A stretch of 64,000 bases of DNA, taken from positions 237,684 through 301,683 of IMG/VR virus record IMGVR_UViG_3300005826_000294. The stretch is one strand, 5' to 3'. This DNA is from a virus. The notes under the pieces are model-generated. The model saw only the letters and a program-made list of their open reading frames with translations. It made no database searches and was not told the DNA's origin. Position numbers and translations under genes: made by a program. Shown here one piece after another: positions 54,101-61,736 of this stretch; the first letter of the stretch is position 1, and each line of letters opens with the position of its first letter.

Positions 54101-55328
54101 AACACAAAAAGAAAAAGGCGGAACCTATGTTAAACCAAAAACTCCACCCAAACCAGTCACCGATGAAGAACGAAGATTAAGATTAGAAAGAGAACATAAA
54201 AGAAAACTGCGTAAAGAAAAATTACAAAAAGAAGAAAATCCTACTTTTGAAGAAGAAGAAGAAGAAACTATATTTCCTGGAATGAAAGAAAGAACTGAGA
54301 CTCCAGAAGGAACTCCAGAATCAGAAGCTCCTATTAGAAAAGTAGTCATCAAACGCAGTTTTTTCAAGGAAATAATGTCTATTCCTGTTAAAAATCCTGC
54401 AACAAATCGTCCAGAAGTAAATAATTCTGGTAAAATAATTAAGAAAAAGAAAGAAATCATTATTCCTCAAGTTGAAAGTACATTAGTAACCATTAGAGTA
54501 AAAAACAATGGAGAACCTGCTTATGCTTCTGCCGAAAAAATAGGAGTATCTTTTAAAAATACAGGAGAAACTTACGAAAAAAGAGCATACCCAAAAATCT
54601 TCAAAAATGTTCGCACAGAAATTGACAAAGAAAACCCAAATATGAGAAAAGAAAAACTCTGGGACGAACGAAGAACTTTAATGGAAAATAAATATATTGA
54701 AAATGTTAAAAAACTTGAAGGAGAAAATGCTAAACCGTTTATTAAAGCAAGGAAACAAGAACCATATGTAACAGAACATTCTGCTGATATGAGTGCAAGA
54801 CCTCACGATAAATGTCCTCCTGTGCATGCTCCTTTTAAAACAGCATGCCCAGAAATTAAAGCTGCTTTAGCTTCGTTAAAAGGTGAAGCAATTCCAAAAT
54901 ATTATGAAGTATATGATTGGGACACAATTAAAAGAAAACCAGGATTAGAAACATCACAAGAAAAAGCAGAAAGAAGAAGACGACATGATGTAACAGACTT
55001 CTTTGCGGATGATAAAACAGCAAATAATAAATATAATTTACAAAAAATATCTGCTGAATATCAAGGTAAAAATGTAACCCTAAATGATCCTATTAGAAAT
55101 CCTCCGGGAAGTAAAAAGAAATTTCATGTATTTGTAAAAGATAAGTCAAATAATATTAAGAAAGTTCAGTTTGGCGATCCAAATATGGAAATTAAACGGG
55201 ATGACCCAGAAAGAAGAAGATCATTTAGAGCAAGACATAAATGTGATAGTGAAGAAGCAAAAGATAAAACAAAAGGTAAATATTGGTCTTGCTATCAATG
55301 GAGAGCAAATAAAAAAGTAGATGACTAA
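51147..55328 (+). CDS. Large virion-like protein, the only plus-strand gene
   Basis: 1393 residues, highly charged, rich in Glu, Lys and Pro. The N-terminal ~85 residues are coiled coil and acidic. A four-Cys zinc site follows around 130 (VCPVCTF...ECSNCKK). Long helical, low-complexity stretches fill the middle. The C-terminus has HDKCPPVHAPFKTACP and then FGDPNMEIKR...FRARHKC...YWSCYQW, a module I associate with phage head-region proteins of unknown function. GGGAG precedes the ATG, and the gene has its own promoter. It could be an internal head, scaffold or maturation protein. Confidence 0.75.
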   Translation: MKRHDYIKSIFSQVVLEDLIISLSSDKEMTNEEIEELKKNIREMQEEQLKLKKEQEEFDLGESDEVFDEETPEKPQEQQEPEEIVPDEEKIEMPGQLEKGQLEWAETGAGVGALKKYSPNAVLAKVCPVCTFENRPIYVKECSNCKKIYQNIKRFYNNKKRQNKNYTPEMAFEELAPRYRYVGPRALREIFETKGITKLNEINEINSSPRKELDDMLWYRLNVKKDPKTNEPILDNKGMPIPLDNKKYFSTEEMTEALHISPEKLREMVAKYNGNIIQSLPENIQKTIRKDENGEILPSSARQLSQYGFIAPAVVMGTGMADVRRRLTHDQEEKLSPEQVEGLKGSDFKSVDIAAWDWDKLKTVFGWDEKTQSFNHGWMKYLREEFLPAIEKDKLERKIGSLQRVVDKYKRIAQSQEEDWDNIWHSPKNIGARLHGYLEKHGMTVKQFKKEWEDEYDNEYKPEYKKVIRKKKFDAQLEKTHPEILQTLRKYDEREEPIGYEERKGLIEGIASALNVDPEKIEAHFDLRDDADQIEKESAPELEFMRFLEANPKETRQSLKKFRGRLKRLSNIYAKKMEAAKQFKTKAEKLEEKLPELKIELEEINTLPENFDLAESLRKYQESEGFKDVDPETEKDLEQAEAEIAKEHPTPQPKSPEQINEKTSSRLSYITRLAVGGQLGLFGPEPEEKKEEKKEIDPHDVSVWMNPPKKKFSREPNTKYSKVVSWLNNSTNQIENQESPFTFQGPETLEKALTNDVKNNEYNNLGVIPGDELFVTLTDPNNLQQVYKFMLDDNNDIIYKGAVHRVGDIIPIPETEELPEPEVNQQEKAEEAPVENFGKIKGKYFVFFEWNPDYPGQPNSYKAFFKYTPSKNTDFEELLQSKIGKRFGPKLIQLMKSDDVEDKTSKKYIHITVIEPETERRRRFGATINKDTGYIRWIGTGGVVKRKEKERRLNLEQYKDLKKEVNLGITKLEDIKLVGDNDLELTQKEKGGTYVKPKTPPKPVTDEERRLRLEREHKRKLRKEKLQKEENPTFEEEEEETIFPGMKERTETPEGTPESEAPIRKVVIKRSFFKEIMSIPVKNPATNRPEVNNSGKIIKKKKEIIIPQVESTLVTIRVKNNGEPAYASAEKIGVSFKNTGETYEKRAYPKIFKNVRTEIDKENPNMRKEKLWDERRTLMENKYIENVKKLEGENAKPFIKARKQEPYVTEHSADMSARPHDKCPPVHAPFKTACPEIKAALASLKGEAIPKYYEVYDWDTIKRKPGLETSQEKAERRRRHDVTDFFADDKTANNKYNLQKISAEYQGKNVTLNDPIRNPPGSKKKFHVFVKDKSNNIKKVQFGDPNMEIKRDDPERRRSFRARHKCDSEEAKDKTKGKYWSCYQWRANKKVDD

Positions 55329-55358
55329 TAATTCAATAACTTTTCTTCCTAACTATAA

Positions 55359-55844
55359 TTATCCTATTTCAATTAATTGACGATTACCTTCTTTCCATTC
55401 ATTATAATATTTTAATGAAGATAAACAAGTTGATATTAACTTGGGATGTAATTCTTTATCATTTATATCAACCCAATTAGCAGATAAAGCATCATCATTT
55501 GCTTTTGGTTCTTTTTCATCATTAATTTTCATAACAACATTAATAATAACAACATGCCAACGTGGATCTGAATCAGGAGAAGATATTATATTAAGAATAC
55601 CAATAGGATTTGCTGATATTCCTGTCTCTTCATATACTTCTCTAATTGCTGTTTCATCAATCGTTTCTCCTAATTCCATCATACCTCCAGGCCAAGCAAA
55701 CCCATAAGGAGGGTATTTTCTCTTAATTATAAGAAGTTTATTATTAGGTGATTCAACAATACCTACGACAGCAACTTTTGGAGTAACTATCTTATTCTTC
55801 CATTCATTTTCGGGTATTCTAGAACTAAAATTGAAGTGTATCAT
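55359..55844 (-). CDS. Nudix hydrolase
   Basis: 161 residues. The Nudix box runs from G53 (GGMMELGETIDETAIREVY followed by EETG) with the metal-binding REVYEE core intact. Family members hydrolyse nucleoside diphosphates linked to another group. The substrate is unknown; oxidised dNTPs or capped/NAD-RNA are possible. It ends 31 bases from the convergent plus-strand gene. Confidence 0.88.
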   Translation of the reverse strand: MIHFNFSSRIPENEWKNKIVTPKVAVVGIVESPNNKLLIIKRKYPPYGFAWPGGMMELGETIDETAIREVYEETGISANPIGILNIISSPDSDPRWHVVIINVVMKINDEKEPKANDDALSANWVDINDKELHPKLISTCLSSLKYYNEWKEGNRQLIEIG

Positions 55845-55886
55845 TAGAACCTCTATAGAAGATTATATAATATATAAATATTTCTC

Positions 55887-55933
55887 CTTGACGTTCAATT
55901 ACTAACTTAAATTACGAAATCAAAAGCGTCAAG
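55887..55933. repeat. Inverted repeat with TTGACG arms
   Basis: CTTGACG (55887-55893) and its exact complement CGTCAAG (55927-55933) are separated by 33 AT-rich bases in the gap between the HNH and Nudix genes. Each arm reads TTGACG, a good -35 element, so it may be part of a promoter or an operator. No T-run follows on the minus strand, so it is not a minus-strand terminator. Confidence 0.4.
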
Positions 55934-55946
55934 AAAAAATTAAAAA

Positions 55947-56456
55947 TTATTTTAAGTAGCAGAAATCTTTCCACATTTCGGGAATTTCTTTTCTTGAAAG
56001 GGTTTTTGAGAAAATCGGGATCCAATCAGGAATTGTAGGCTGTTTTCTTAATCTCATTCCAGCTTCCTGAGGTGTTCTATTACCTTTCTTGCTATTACAT
56101 TCAGAACAACAAGTTATAATATTCAACCAAGTAGTCTTTCCGCCTTTTGATCGTGGAATTAAATGATCAAATGTAAGTTCATTAGTATTAAATGGTTGGT
56201 GGCAATATTGACAATGCCAACTATCTCTCGCTAGAACATTTAGTTTATTGAACTTTACTTTTTTACGAGGTCTGCGGAAAGTATTTAGAAGCCTAATAAC
56301 TGCTGGCATTTTAAATATAAGAAATTTTGAACGAATACTCTTATCATATTCCCTAAGTATCTCTACTTTGTTTAAAATTACTAGACGAATTGCTTTTTGC
56401 CAACTAAGTATAGATATAGGCTCATATGATTGGTTCAACAACAAAACTCTTTCCAT
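55947..56456 (-). CDS. HNH endonuclease
   Basis: 169 residues from the ATG at 56456 (AAGGTGG upstream). The C-terminal half has CQYCHQPF, DHLIPRSKGG and CCSECNSKKGNRTP, a classical HNH with zinc cysteines. The N-terminal part (NQSYEPISILSWQKAI) matches a widespread stand-alone HNH family, so this is not obviously a mobile element. It may act in packaging, restriction or host DNA breakdown. Confidence 0.88.
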   Translation of the reverse strand: MERVLLLNQSYEPISILSWQKAIRLVILNKVEILREYDKSIRSKFLIFKMPAVIRLLNTFRRPRKKVKFNKLNVLARDSWHCQYCHQPFNTNELTFDHLIPRSKGGKTTWLNIITCCSECNSKKGNRTPQEAGMRLRKQPTIPDWIPIFSKTLSRKEIPEMWKDFCYLK

Positions 56457-56512
56457 AAAAACCACCTTCTATTTTAACTGATAAATCTCCTTATAATACT
56501 TTATTATTAGTA

Positions 56513-57856
56513 TTACTTAAATTTTGGAAGAACAGGATAATTACCAGAAAAACAAGCATCACAATAACAATTCATACGATTTTCATCAATCCCAGATTTC
56601 ATTCCATTAAGACTTATATATTCTAATGAATCTGCTTCTATATATATTTTTATTTCTTCTTTGAGTTTACTATTAGCAATTAATTCATTTTTACTAGGAA
56701 TATCAATTCCGTAATAACAAGGAAACTTTACAGGAGGAGAACTTATTCTTAAATGAACCTCTTTTGCCCCAACATCTCTTAACATAGAAACAATCTTTTT
56801 AGAAGTTGTTCCACGAACTAATGAATCATCTACTACAACAACTCTCTTATTCTTAATTAAACTATAAACTGGTGAAAGTTTTAATCTAACCTTTAAACCA
56901 CGAGTAGATTTCTCTGGTTCAATAAATGTTCTTCCAATATAATGGTTCCTAACCAATCCCATTCCAAATGGAATTTTTGATTCCTCAGAATAACCAAGAG
57001 CAGATGTAGTCCCAGAATCTGGAACAGAAATAATAATATCTGCTGGAACAAAATGCTCTTTTGCTAATATTTGACCTAATTTATATCTTGATTCATATAC
57101 ACTAAATGGACCAAGTTGTGAGTCTGGTCTGGCAAAATATACATGCTCAAATATACAAAACTTTGGAGTAATTGATTTATTAGAATGAAATTCTACTCCA
57201 TCTTTATTTACTACAACAATTTCTCCAGGTTTTATTGATCTAATAAGTTTAGCTCCTATAAGATCAAATGCTGATGTTTCAGAAGAAAATATCCATGAAT
57301 TAGAAAGTTTCCCAATACTAAGTGGTCTGAAACCATGAGGATCTCTAATAGCAATCATTTCATTTTCGGTCATAAATAATAATGAATATGCTCCTTTAAT
57401 GCGATCCATTATATTTATAACTCTATCTAAGATATTTAATTTACTATTAGCAAATAAATGAACTATAACTTCTCCATCCACAGAAGAAAAAAATAAAGCT
57501 CCATTTCCTTCTAATTCTTCCCTAAGTTCTCTAAAATTAACGAGATTTCCATTATGTGCTAAGGAAAATTGACCATTAGAATAATCAACCATAAATGGCT
57601 GAGCATTTGATCTATTTGACTCTCCTGCTGTTGAATATCTAACATGTCCAATTGCCATTGTTCCTTTAAGATTATTTATAGATGATTTATTGAATACATT
57701 CGTCACCAATCCCATATTATTATATGAATATAATTGATTTTTATCACTAGAAACAATTCCGGCACTTTCTTGACCACGATGTTGTAATGCTTGTAATCCT
57801 AAATATACTATATTAGCGGCTTCAGGATGATCGTAAATTCCAAAAATTCCGCACAT
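56513..57856 (-). CDS. purF: Amidophosphoribosyltransferase (PurF)
   Basis: 447 residues. It makes phosphoribosylamine from PRPP and glutamine, the first step of purine synthesis. Cys2 is the glutaminase nucleophile (MCGIFGIYD). The PRPP loop VVVVDDSLVRGTT lies at 339-351. C234, C380, C432 and C435 match the iron-sulfur ligands of the Bacillus-type enzyme, which is oxygen-sensitive and regulated. AAAGGAG precedes the ATG. No other purine genes are in the window. Confidence 0.96.
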   Translation of the reverse strand: MCGIFGIYDHPEAANIVYLGLQALQHRGQESAGIVSSDKNQLYSYNNMGLVTNVFNKSSINNLKGTMAIGHVRYSTAGESNRSNAQPFMVDYSNGQFSLAHNGNLVNFRELREELEGNGALFFSSVDGEVIVHLFANSKLNILDRVINIMDRIKGAYSLLFMTENEMIAIRDPHGFRPLSIGKLSNSWIFSSETSAFDLIGAKLIRSIKPGEIVVVNKDGVEFHSNKSITPKFCIFEHVYFARPDSQLGPFSVYESRYKLGQILAKEHFVPADIIISVPDSGTTSALGYSEESKIPFGMGLVRNHYIGRTFIEPEKSTRGLKVRLKLSPVYSLIKNKRVVVVDDSLVRGTTSKKIVSMLRDVGAKEVHLRISSPPVKFPCYYGIDIPSKNELIANSKLKEEIKIYIEADSLEYISLNGMKSGIDENRMNCYCDACFSGNYPVLPKFK

Positions 57857-57866
57857 TTAAGCTCCT

Positions 57867-58061
57867 TTAAATTAAGTTTATATTTTTTACAAAGTCATAT
57901 AGTCTATCCCTTGCTTCTTCCGCAATAGATACTGGGTTTGGTGGTTTATCTATAATTCCAAATAAAAAATCTTTATATCCTTGTTTTTCAATATCCTTCA
58001 TAAGAAGTTTATAATATTCTTTAAATAAAAAATTAATTTGTTGTTCAATTTCATTAATCAT
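57867..58061 (-). CDS. Small helical protein
   Basis: 64 residues, helical, unrecognised. GGAG precedes the ATG, and the start lies about 20 bases after the 3' CCA of the tmRNA. It is therefore probably read from the same transcript after tmRNA processing. Confidence 0.55.
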   Translation of the reverse strand: MINEIEQQINFLFKEYYKLLMKDIEKQGYKDFLFGIIDKPPNPVSIAEEARDRLYDFVKNINLI

Positions 58062-58080
58062 TAATTTGCTCCATATAATT

Positions 58081-58426
58081 TGGTGGAGATGCCGGGCATC
58101 GACTCCCGGGTCCAGACTTGATCAAATAAAGACATTTACAGGTTTAGCCAGCGTTTATAGCAACTTTTAAGCCCACTGGCAGGCTCGCAGTTGCTTGTTG
58201 CTCTATATCTCGCTTATAATCCGAACAACAAAATTATAAACCAACCTATTCATCGGCGCCTCTCTCAATCATCATAGGTAGGAGTTTTGAGGAGACGGGC
58301 TGCTAGGCAGCCATTGCGTATTCTTGTTCGCCAACTATTGTTTTGCCTAAGCTTTTAAAGAGTTCATAGACACACTCTACATGAAGTCTTTACCCAATTC
58401 AAACCTGTCGAATCCAATTCATCCCC
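58081..58426 (-). ncRNA. ssrA: Transfer-messenger RNA (tmRNA)
   Basis: The 5' end reads GGGGATGAATTGGATTCGACA and the 3' end CATCTCCACCA. The two ends form a seven-base-pair acceptor stem, and the encoded CCA is present. The tag frame starts after TAGTT at 58332 and ends with TAG at 58303-58305; it encodes GEQEYAMAA, so the full degradation tag would be A-GEQEYAMAA, ending like YALAA. A hairpin (GGCTGC/GCAGCC) covers the tag stop. tmRNA rescues stalled ribosomes with SmpB; no smpB gene is seen here. The T-loop seems slightly long. Confidence 0.96.
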
Positions 58427-58432
58427 AATATT

Positions 58433-59395
58433 TTATACTAATAACTCTACACATTCAGGCATCATATTTTCAAAAATATTTCTTCCATATGGAACCATAT
58501 TTAACTTTTTAAAATGAGTAATTAATGTTACAGATGAAGAATGACTTTCTATTATTGAATTTCTTATTTCATTACGTAAAATATCTCTTGTAAAATAAAT
58601 TATATCATCTGATAAATTAATCGAATCCAGTTCCTTTACCATACTATGATTAGAAGAAAGAATTATTCTATGTGAAAATCGTTCTGAAGTATCCCAAGAA
58701 ATAAATTTATTAAATTTTCCTATTAAAGAAGATGCTTTTTTAAGTTCCTTTATAGAAAACCATAATAATAATTTCTTTTGTTTTAAACTGCTTCTATATA
58801 TTGTTCCAGTTCTATCCAATCTATTAATTACCCAATGTGGAGTAAAAAATAAAGTTGAAATGAAACCTAAAAATAATTGAGGAGATCCTGTTTTGCTACA
58901 ATAAATAGATCCAACTTTAAGATCTTTATTTAAAATAATACTTAATCCATGATAATTAGATTTAAAACTATTATATAATTGAGAATTTGTTCGTATTAAC
59001 TTCATTTGACTATGATTCAAAAACCAAACAAAATCTCCATTTATTTTACCACCAATATCTATTCCACAATTATATATTATATCTAAAAGAACATCTTCTC
59101 GTAAATCTACAAGATAATTAGGAGGATATATAACTTTATATGCTCTACCTCCTCCAATTCTTTTATCAAGTCCCACTATTCTTAAATTAGATATAGGTTC
59201 ATTTTCTATTATAAAAGATGATCCTGTTTGCCATTTTTTAGCAGTTTTAATAAATCTATCACTATCTGCTGGTACGATAAATACTGGAATTACTTCTACC
59301 GGTTTTTCTTCTGGTTTTAATATAACTGTTTTAGTATTTTCTTTTAAAATAATGAATAGTTTTTCTGGAATACATATTAATTTCCTATCTCCCAT
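58433..59395 (-). CDS. Hypothetical protein between EF-Ts and tmRNA
   Basis: 320 residues, unrecognised. It is alpha/beta, with VIPVFIVPADSDRFIKTA in the N-terminal third, RIGGGRAYKVIYPP after it, and helical stretches later. It ends seven bases before the tmRNA and overlaps tsf by 19 bases. Context suggests a link with translation, but no domain supports that. Confidence 0.55.
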   Translation of the reverse strand: MGDRKLICIPEKLFIILKENTKTVILKPEEKPVEVIPVFIVPADSDRFIKTAKKWQTGSSFIIENEPISNLRIVGLDKRIGGGRAYKVIYPPNYLVDLREDVLLDIIYNCGIDIGGKINGDFVWFLNHSQMKLIRTNSQLYNSFKSNYHGLSIILNKDLKVGSIYCSKTGSPQLFLGFISTLFFTPHWVINRLDRTGTIYRSSLKQKKLLLWFSIKELKKASSLIGKFNKFISWDTSERFSHRIILSSNHSMVKELDSINLSDDIIYFTRDILRNEIRNSIIESHSSSVTLITHFKKLNMVPYGRNIFENMMPECVELLV

Positions 59396-59928
59396 CGTAT
59401 AAACCTTTTTATTCTACATGATTCATTAACTTTATTAATCAATTCCGCCAAAAGTTCTTTTATAATTTTAGAATTATCTTTTATATATGTCTGTTCTAAT
59501 AAACAAACCTCAGAAAACCATTGAACTAATTCCGCTTCAGGATTTGAATTATTTGATCGCCTATCATATTCCTTTAAATAATCTTCTTCTGGAACATCAT
59601 CTCGTGATATATATTTTGGTTTCATTGATGCTATTTGTAAAGCAATCTCTCTCGCAAATCTTTGGAACTCTTCAGTTTTGGCAACAAAATCCGTATCACA
59701 ATGAAGTTCTACGAGAACTCCAATTCTATTTCCTGGATGAATATAAGAATGAACAATACCAATCTCAGATTCATTTGTTGGAGCAGAATTAATTATTCTT
59801 AATCCTCTCTTCATTAAAATATTTTCCGCTTCTTTTATGTCCTGATTTGCTTCTTTCAATGCTTTTTTACATTCAGCATAACTCGCTTGGGTTATTTTTC
59901 TTAAATTTTTAATATTTTCTATATTCAT
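59377..59928 (-). CDS. tsf: Elongation factor Ts, short form
   Basis: 183 residues from the ATG at 59928, which has AGGA seven bases ahead; an ATG at 59934 directly abuts it. An N-terminal UBA-like segment (LRKITQASYAECKKAL) is followed by the core SYIHPGNRIGVLVELHCDTDFV and FARE.ALQIAS. YISRDDVPEE and the C-terminal RFIRWEIG complete the protein. This is the short EF-Ts form. It exchanges GDP for GTP on EF-Tu and presumably binds host EF-Tu. Confidence 0.94.
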   Translation of the reverse strand: MNIENIKNLRKITQASYAECKKALKEANQDIKEAENILMKRGLRIINSAPTNESEIGIVHSYIHPGNRIGVLVELHCDTDFVAKTEEFQRFAREIALQIASMKPKYISRDDVPEEDYLKEYDRRSNNSNPEAELVQWFSEVCLLEQTYIKDNSKIIKELLAELINKVNESCRIKRFIRWEIGN

Positions 59929-59939
59929 TCTCATTTCCT

Positions 59940-60509
59940 TTAATTAATTATATTTAAATCTTTTTGAATAACAATTGTACCATATGGTTTAGCATTTTTT
60001 TCAAGATGAATATTAACTAACTCCCAAACAGCTTTTAATTGGGTTAAATAAATTGCTCTTCCTGCTACTCTAAAATGATATCTACTTTTTACATGATCGA
60101 CGCCTACAAGTAGAGTAGTATGATTTGGACCAACTTCATCCGCAAATGAAACAATTGAATTGGCAATAGGTGCCTCCACACCATTCTTCGCCATCTCAGA
60201 ATATATAGCAATACTATCAATTAACTCTTCATCATATCCACTAAAATATTCTATGGATTTATTTACTTTATCAATCAATTCTTTATGAGAATTTAATACT
60301 TCTATTTTTCCTTTTAATACTTCTATTTTGATTTTAATATATAATCTACTTATTATATATAATAAAATTCCAGATAAAATCCATCCAGAAAAACATAATC
60401 CTTTAATTAATATAGGAGAATAAATAAAATCTATCAAACAAAAACCAGTGAAAAATCCAACAACTGGCAAAAATAATAAATACCAAAATTTATGTATAAA
60501 TTTTCTCAT
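59940..60509 (-). CDS. Membrane protein of unknown function
   Basis: 189 residues. Two predicted membrane helices lie at the N-terminus (WYLLFLPVVGFFTGFCLIDF and a second near 40-58). A coiled segment with a short tandem duplication (KIEVL KGKIEVL) follows, then a soluble C-terminal domain. It might be a holin-like or anchoring protein, but lacks diagnostic features. Confidence 0.6.
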   Translation of the reverse strand: MRKFIHKFWYLLFLPVVGFFTGFCLIDFIYSPILIKGLCFSGWILSGILLYIISRLYIKIKIEVLKGKIEVLNSHKELIDKVNKSIEYFSGYDEELIDSIAIYSEMAKNGVEAPIANSIVSFADEVGPNHTTLLVGVDHVKSRYHFRVAGRAIYLTQLKAVWELVNIHLEKNAKPYGTIVIQKDLNIIN

Positions 60510-60710
60510 CTAAAATAACTCCATTTTAACTATATGATTAGGATTTATAGCCCTACAATATGATTCAATTTCATAAAATGTATTTTTTCTTAAACATTTT
60601 TCAACTTCTAACTTTACAACATTAAAAGCATTATAACTACTATCCGCCTCTTTTTTTATAAATTCTATTTTTCCTATTGATAAATACAACATAATCTTAT
60701 ATTTCTTCAT
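60510..60710 (-). CDS. Small hypothetical protein
   Basis: 66 residues, alpha/beta (NAFNVVKLEVEKCLRKN), unrecognised. It is coupled to the upstream gene by single-base overlap. Confidence 0.5.
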   Translation of the reverse strand: MKKYKIMLYLSIGKIEFIKKEADSSYNAFNVVKLEVEKCLRKNTFYEIESYCRAINPNHIVKMELF

Positions 60711-61006
60711 CAGTTTTTTACCTTATTCTTCTTATTAAGAACTTTTCTTCTAAAAGATTTTATTTCCTCCTCCGACATTCCTAGTGCCTCTTCTATCATT
60801 TTCTCTCTATCTTTTAACAAATTAGAGATCTTTATAGCAACTTCTCGCATTTCCTTATACCATATTTGTCTTGTTGATTTATCTGAATATGCGAGAGCCA
60901 TAATTGTAGTAGCAATAGTATGAATCTCTTCTTCCGACATTTTATGCTCGTTCTCAAATTCATTTAATAAAACCTGCAATTTTACTCTTAAATCTTCTTT
61001 TCCCAT
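60710..61006 (-). CDS. Small helical protein
   Basis: 98 residues, all helical and charged, with MSEEEIHTIATTIMALAYSD and a repeated MSEEEI word near both ends. No family recognised. GAGGT lies ahead of the ATG. Confidence 0.55.
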   Translation of the reverse strand: MGKEDLRVKLQVLLNEFENEHKMSEEEIHTIATTIMALAYSDKSTRQIWYKEMREVAIKISNLLKDREKMIEEALGMSEEEIKSFRRKVLNKKNKVKN

Positions 61007-61007
61007 A

Positions 61008-61283
61008 TTACCTCTCTTTTAAATCACCAAATAATTTCATATCTATCGGCCATATTTCACATTTCTTTAACCCCATAGGCGCCCTAATTGTTATTCCTGA
61101 GCGCCTCTTAATTATAATGGTCTTATAAAATCTATATTTTTTGGTTCTATAATCGTGATCGCATTTTATTAATAGTTTTATAGAAACAGATGAATACGGA
61201 TTGAAAACTTTTAGCTCCGTATATTTAGGTGATACATGTGGAAGAAAACAAAAAACTATTAACCCTAATACTTTCTTATCCAT
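61008..61283 (-). CDS. Small secreted-like protein
   Basis: 91 residues from the ATG at 61283 (AGAGGG upstream; an earlier ATG at 61307 lies inside the upstream gene). It begins with a hydrophobic signal-like segment (KKVLGLIVFCFLPHVS). A small beta-rich domain with two cysteines follows. The strand and Cys pattern recalls the lipoprotein at 35681-36058. Function unknown. Confidence 0.5.
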   Translation of the reverse strand: MDKKVLGLIVFCFLPHVSPKYTELKVFNPYSSVSIKLLIKCDHDYRTKKYRFYKTIIIKRRSGITIRAPMGLKKCEIWPIDMKLFGDLKER

Positions 61284-61735
61284 AATGGAACTTCCCTCTT
61301 TTTCCATGAAAATAAATGCTTCTTATCTCTAATATAATAATTTCTATATGCCTTAATGGGATCTTTATCTTTTAGATCATCAGGAAGTGCCTGAGCAAAT
61401 GGTGTTAAACCTATATCTGGAATCTCTGGAAGATTATCTTTACACCATTCTACAACTCTTTGGGATTTATGTATCTTTTCATATCTATAAGTGTATTCAT
61501 AACATATTTCCATAGTATAATCACATAACCATAAATAATTAGATAGAGATGCTCTGCTCCATTTGGCAGATGGATGGTTTTTATGAGTAAGTTTATATGG
61601 AATATCTTTACCTCCTGAAATGTGATGAACTCCACATAATAATTGGCTCTGTTCTAATATCATTTTTACTACATGGCGATCTACATTATATTGGGCAGAA
61701 AGTTTCTTGTTCTCATCTAAAATAAATATATTCAT
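61265..61735 (-). CDS. Conserved phage protein (AQYNVDRHVVKMILE family)
   Basis: 156 residues. The sequence from FILDENKKLSAQYNVDRHVV through THKNHPSAKWSRAS, GLTPFAQALPD and AYRNYYIRDKKH is strongly reminiscent of a conserved phage protein family that I recall as uncharacterised. Conserved His, Trp and Tyr residues hint at an enzyme, possibly acting on nucleic acids. Confidence 0.7.
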   Translation of the reverse strand: MNIFILDENKKLSAQYNVDRHVVKMILEQSQLLCGVHHISGGKDIPYKLTHKNHPSAKWSRASLSNYLWLCDYTMEICYEYTYRYEKIHKSQRVVEWCKDNLPEIPDIGLTPFAQALPDDLKDKDPIKAYRNYYIRDKKHLFSWKKREVPLWIRKY

Positions 61736-61736
61736 A

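Noticed and set aside
55329-55358. Bidirectional terminator between the convergent genes
   Set aside because: The 30-base gap has no inverted repeat with a T-run on either strand.
58081-58426. Ordinary tRNA at the 3' end of this region
   Set aside because: The tRNA-like 3' part pairs with a 5' end 345 bases away, and a tag reading frame lies between; this is tmRNA.
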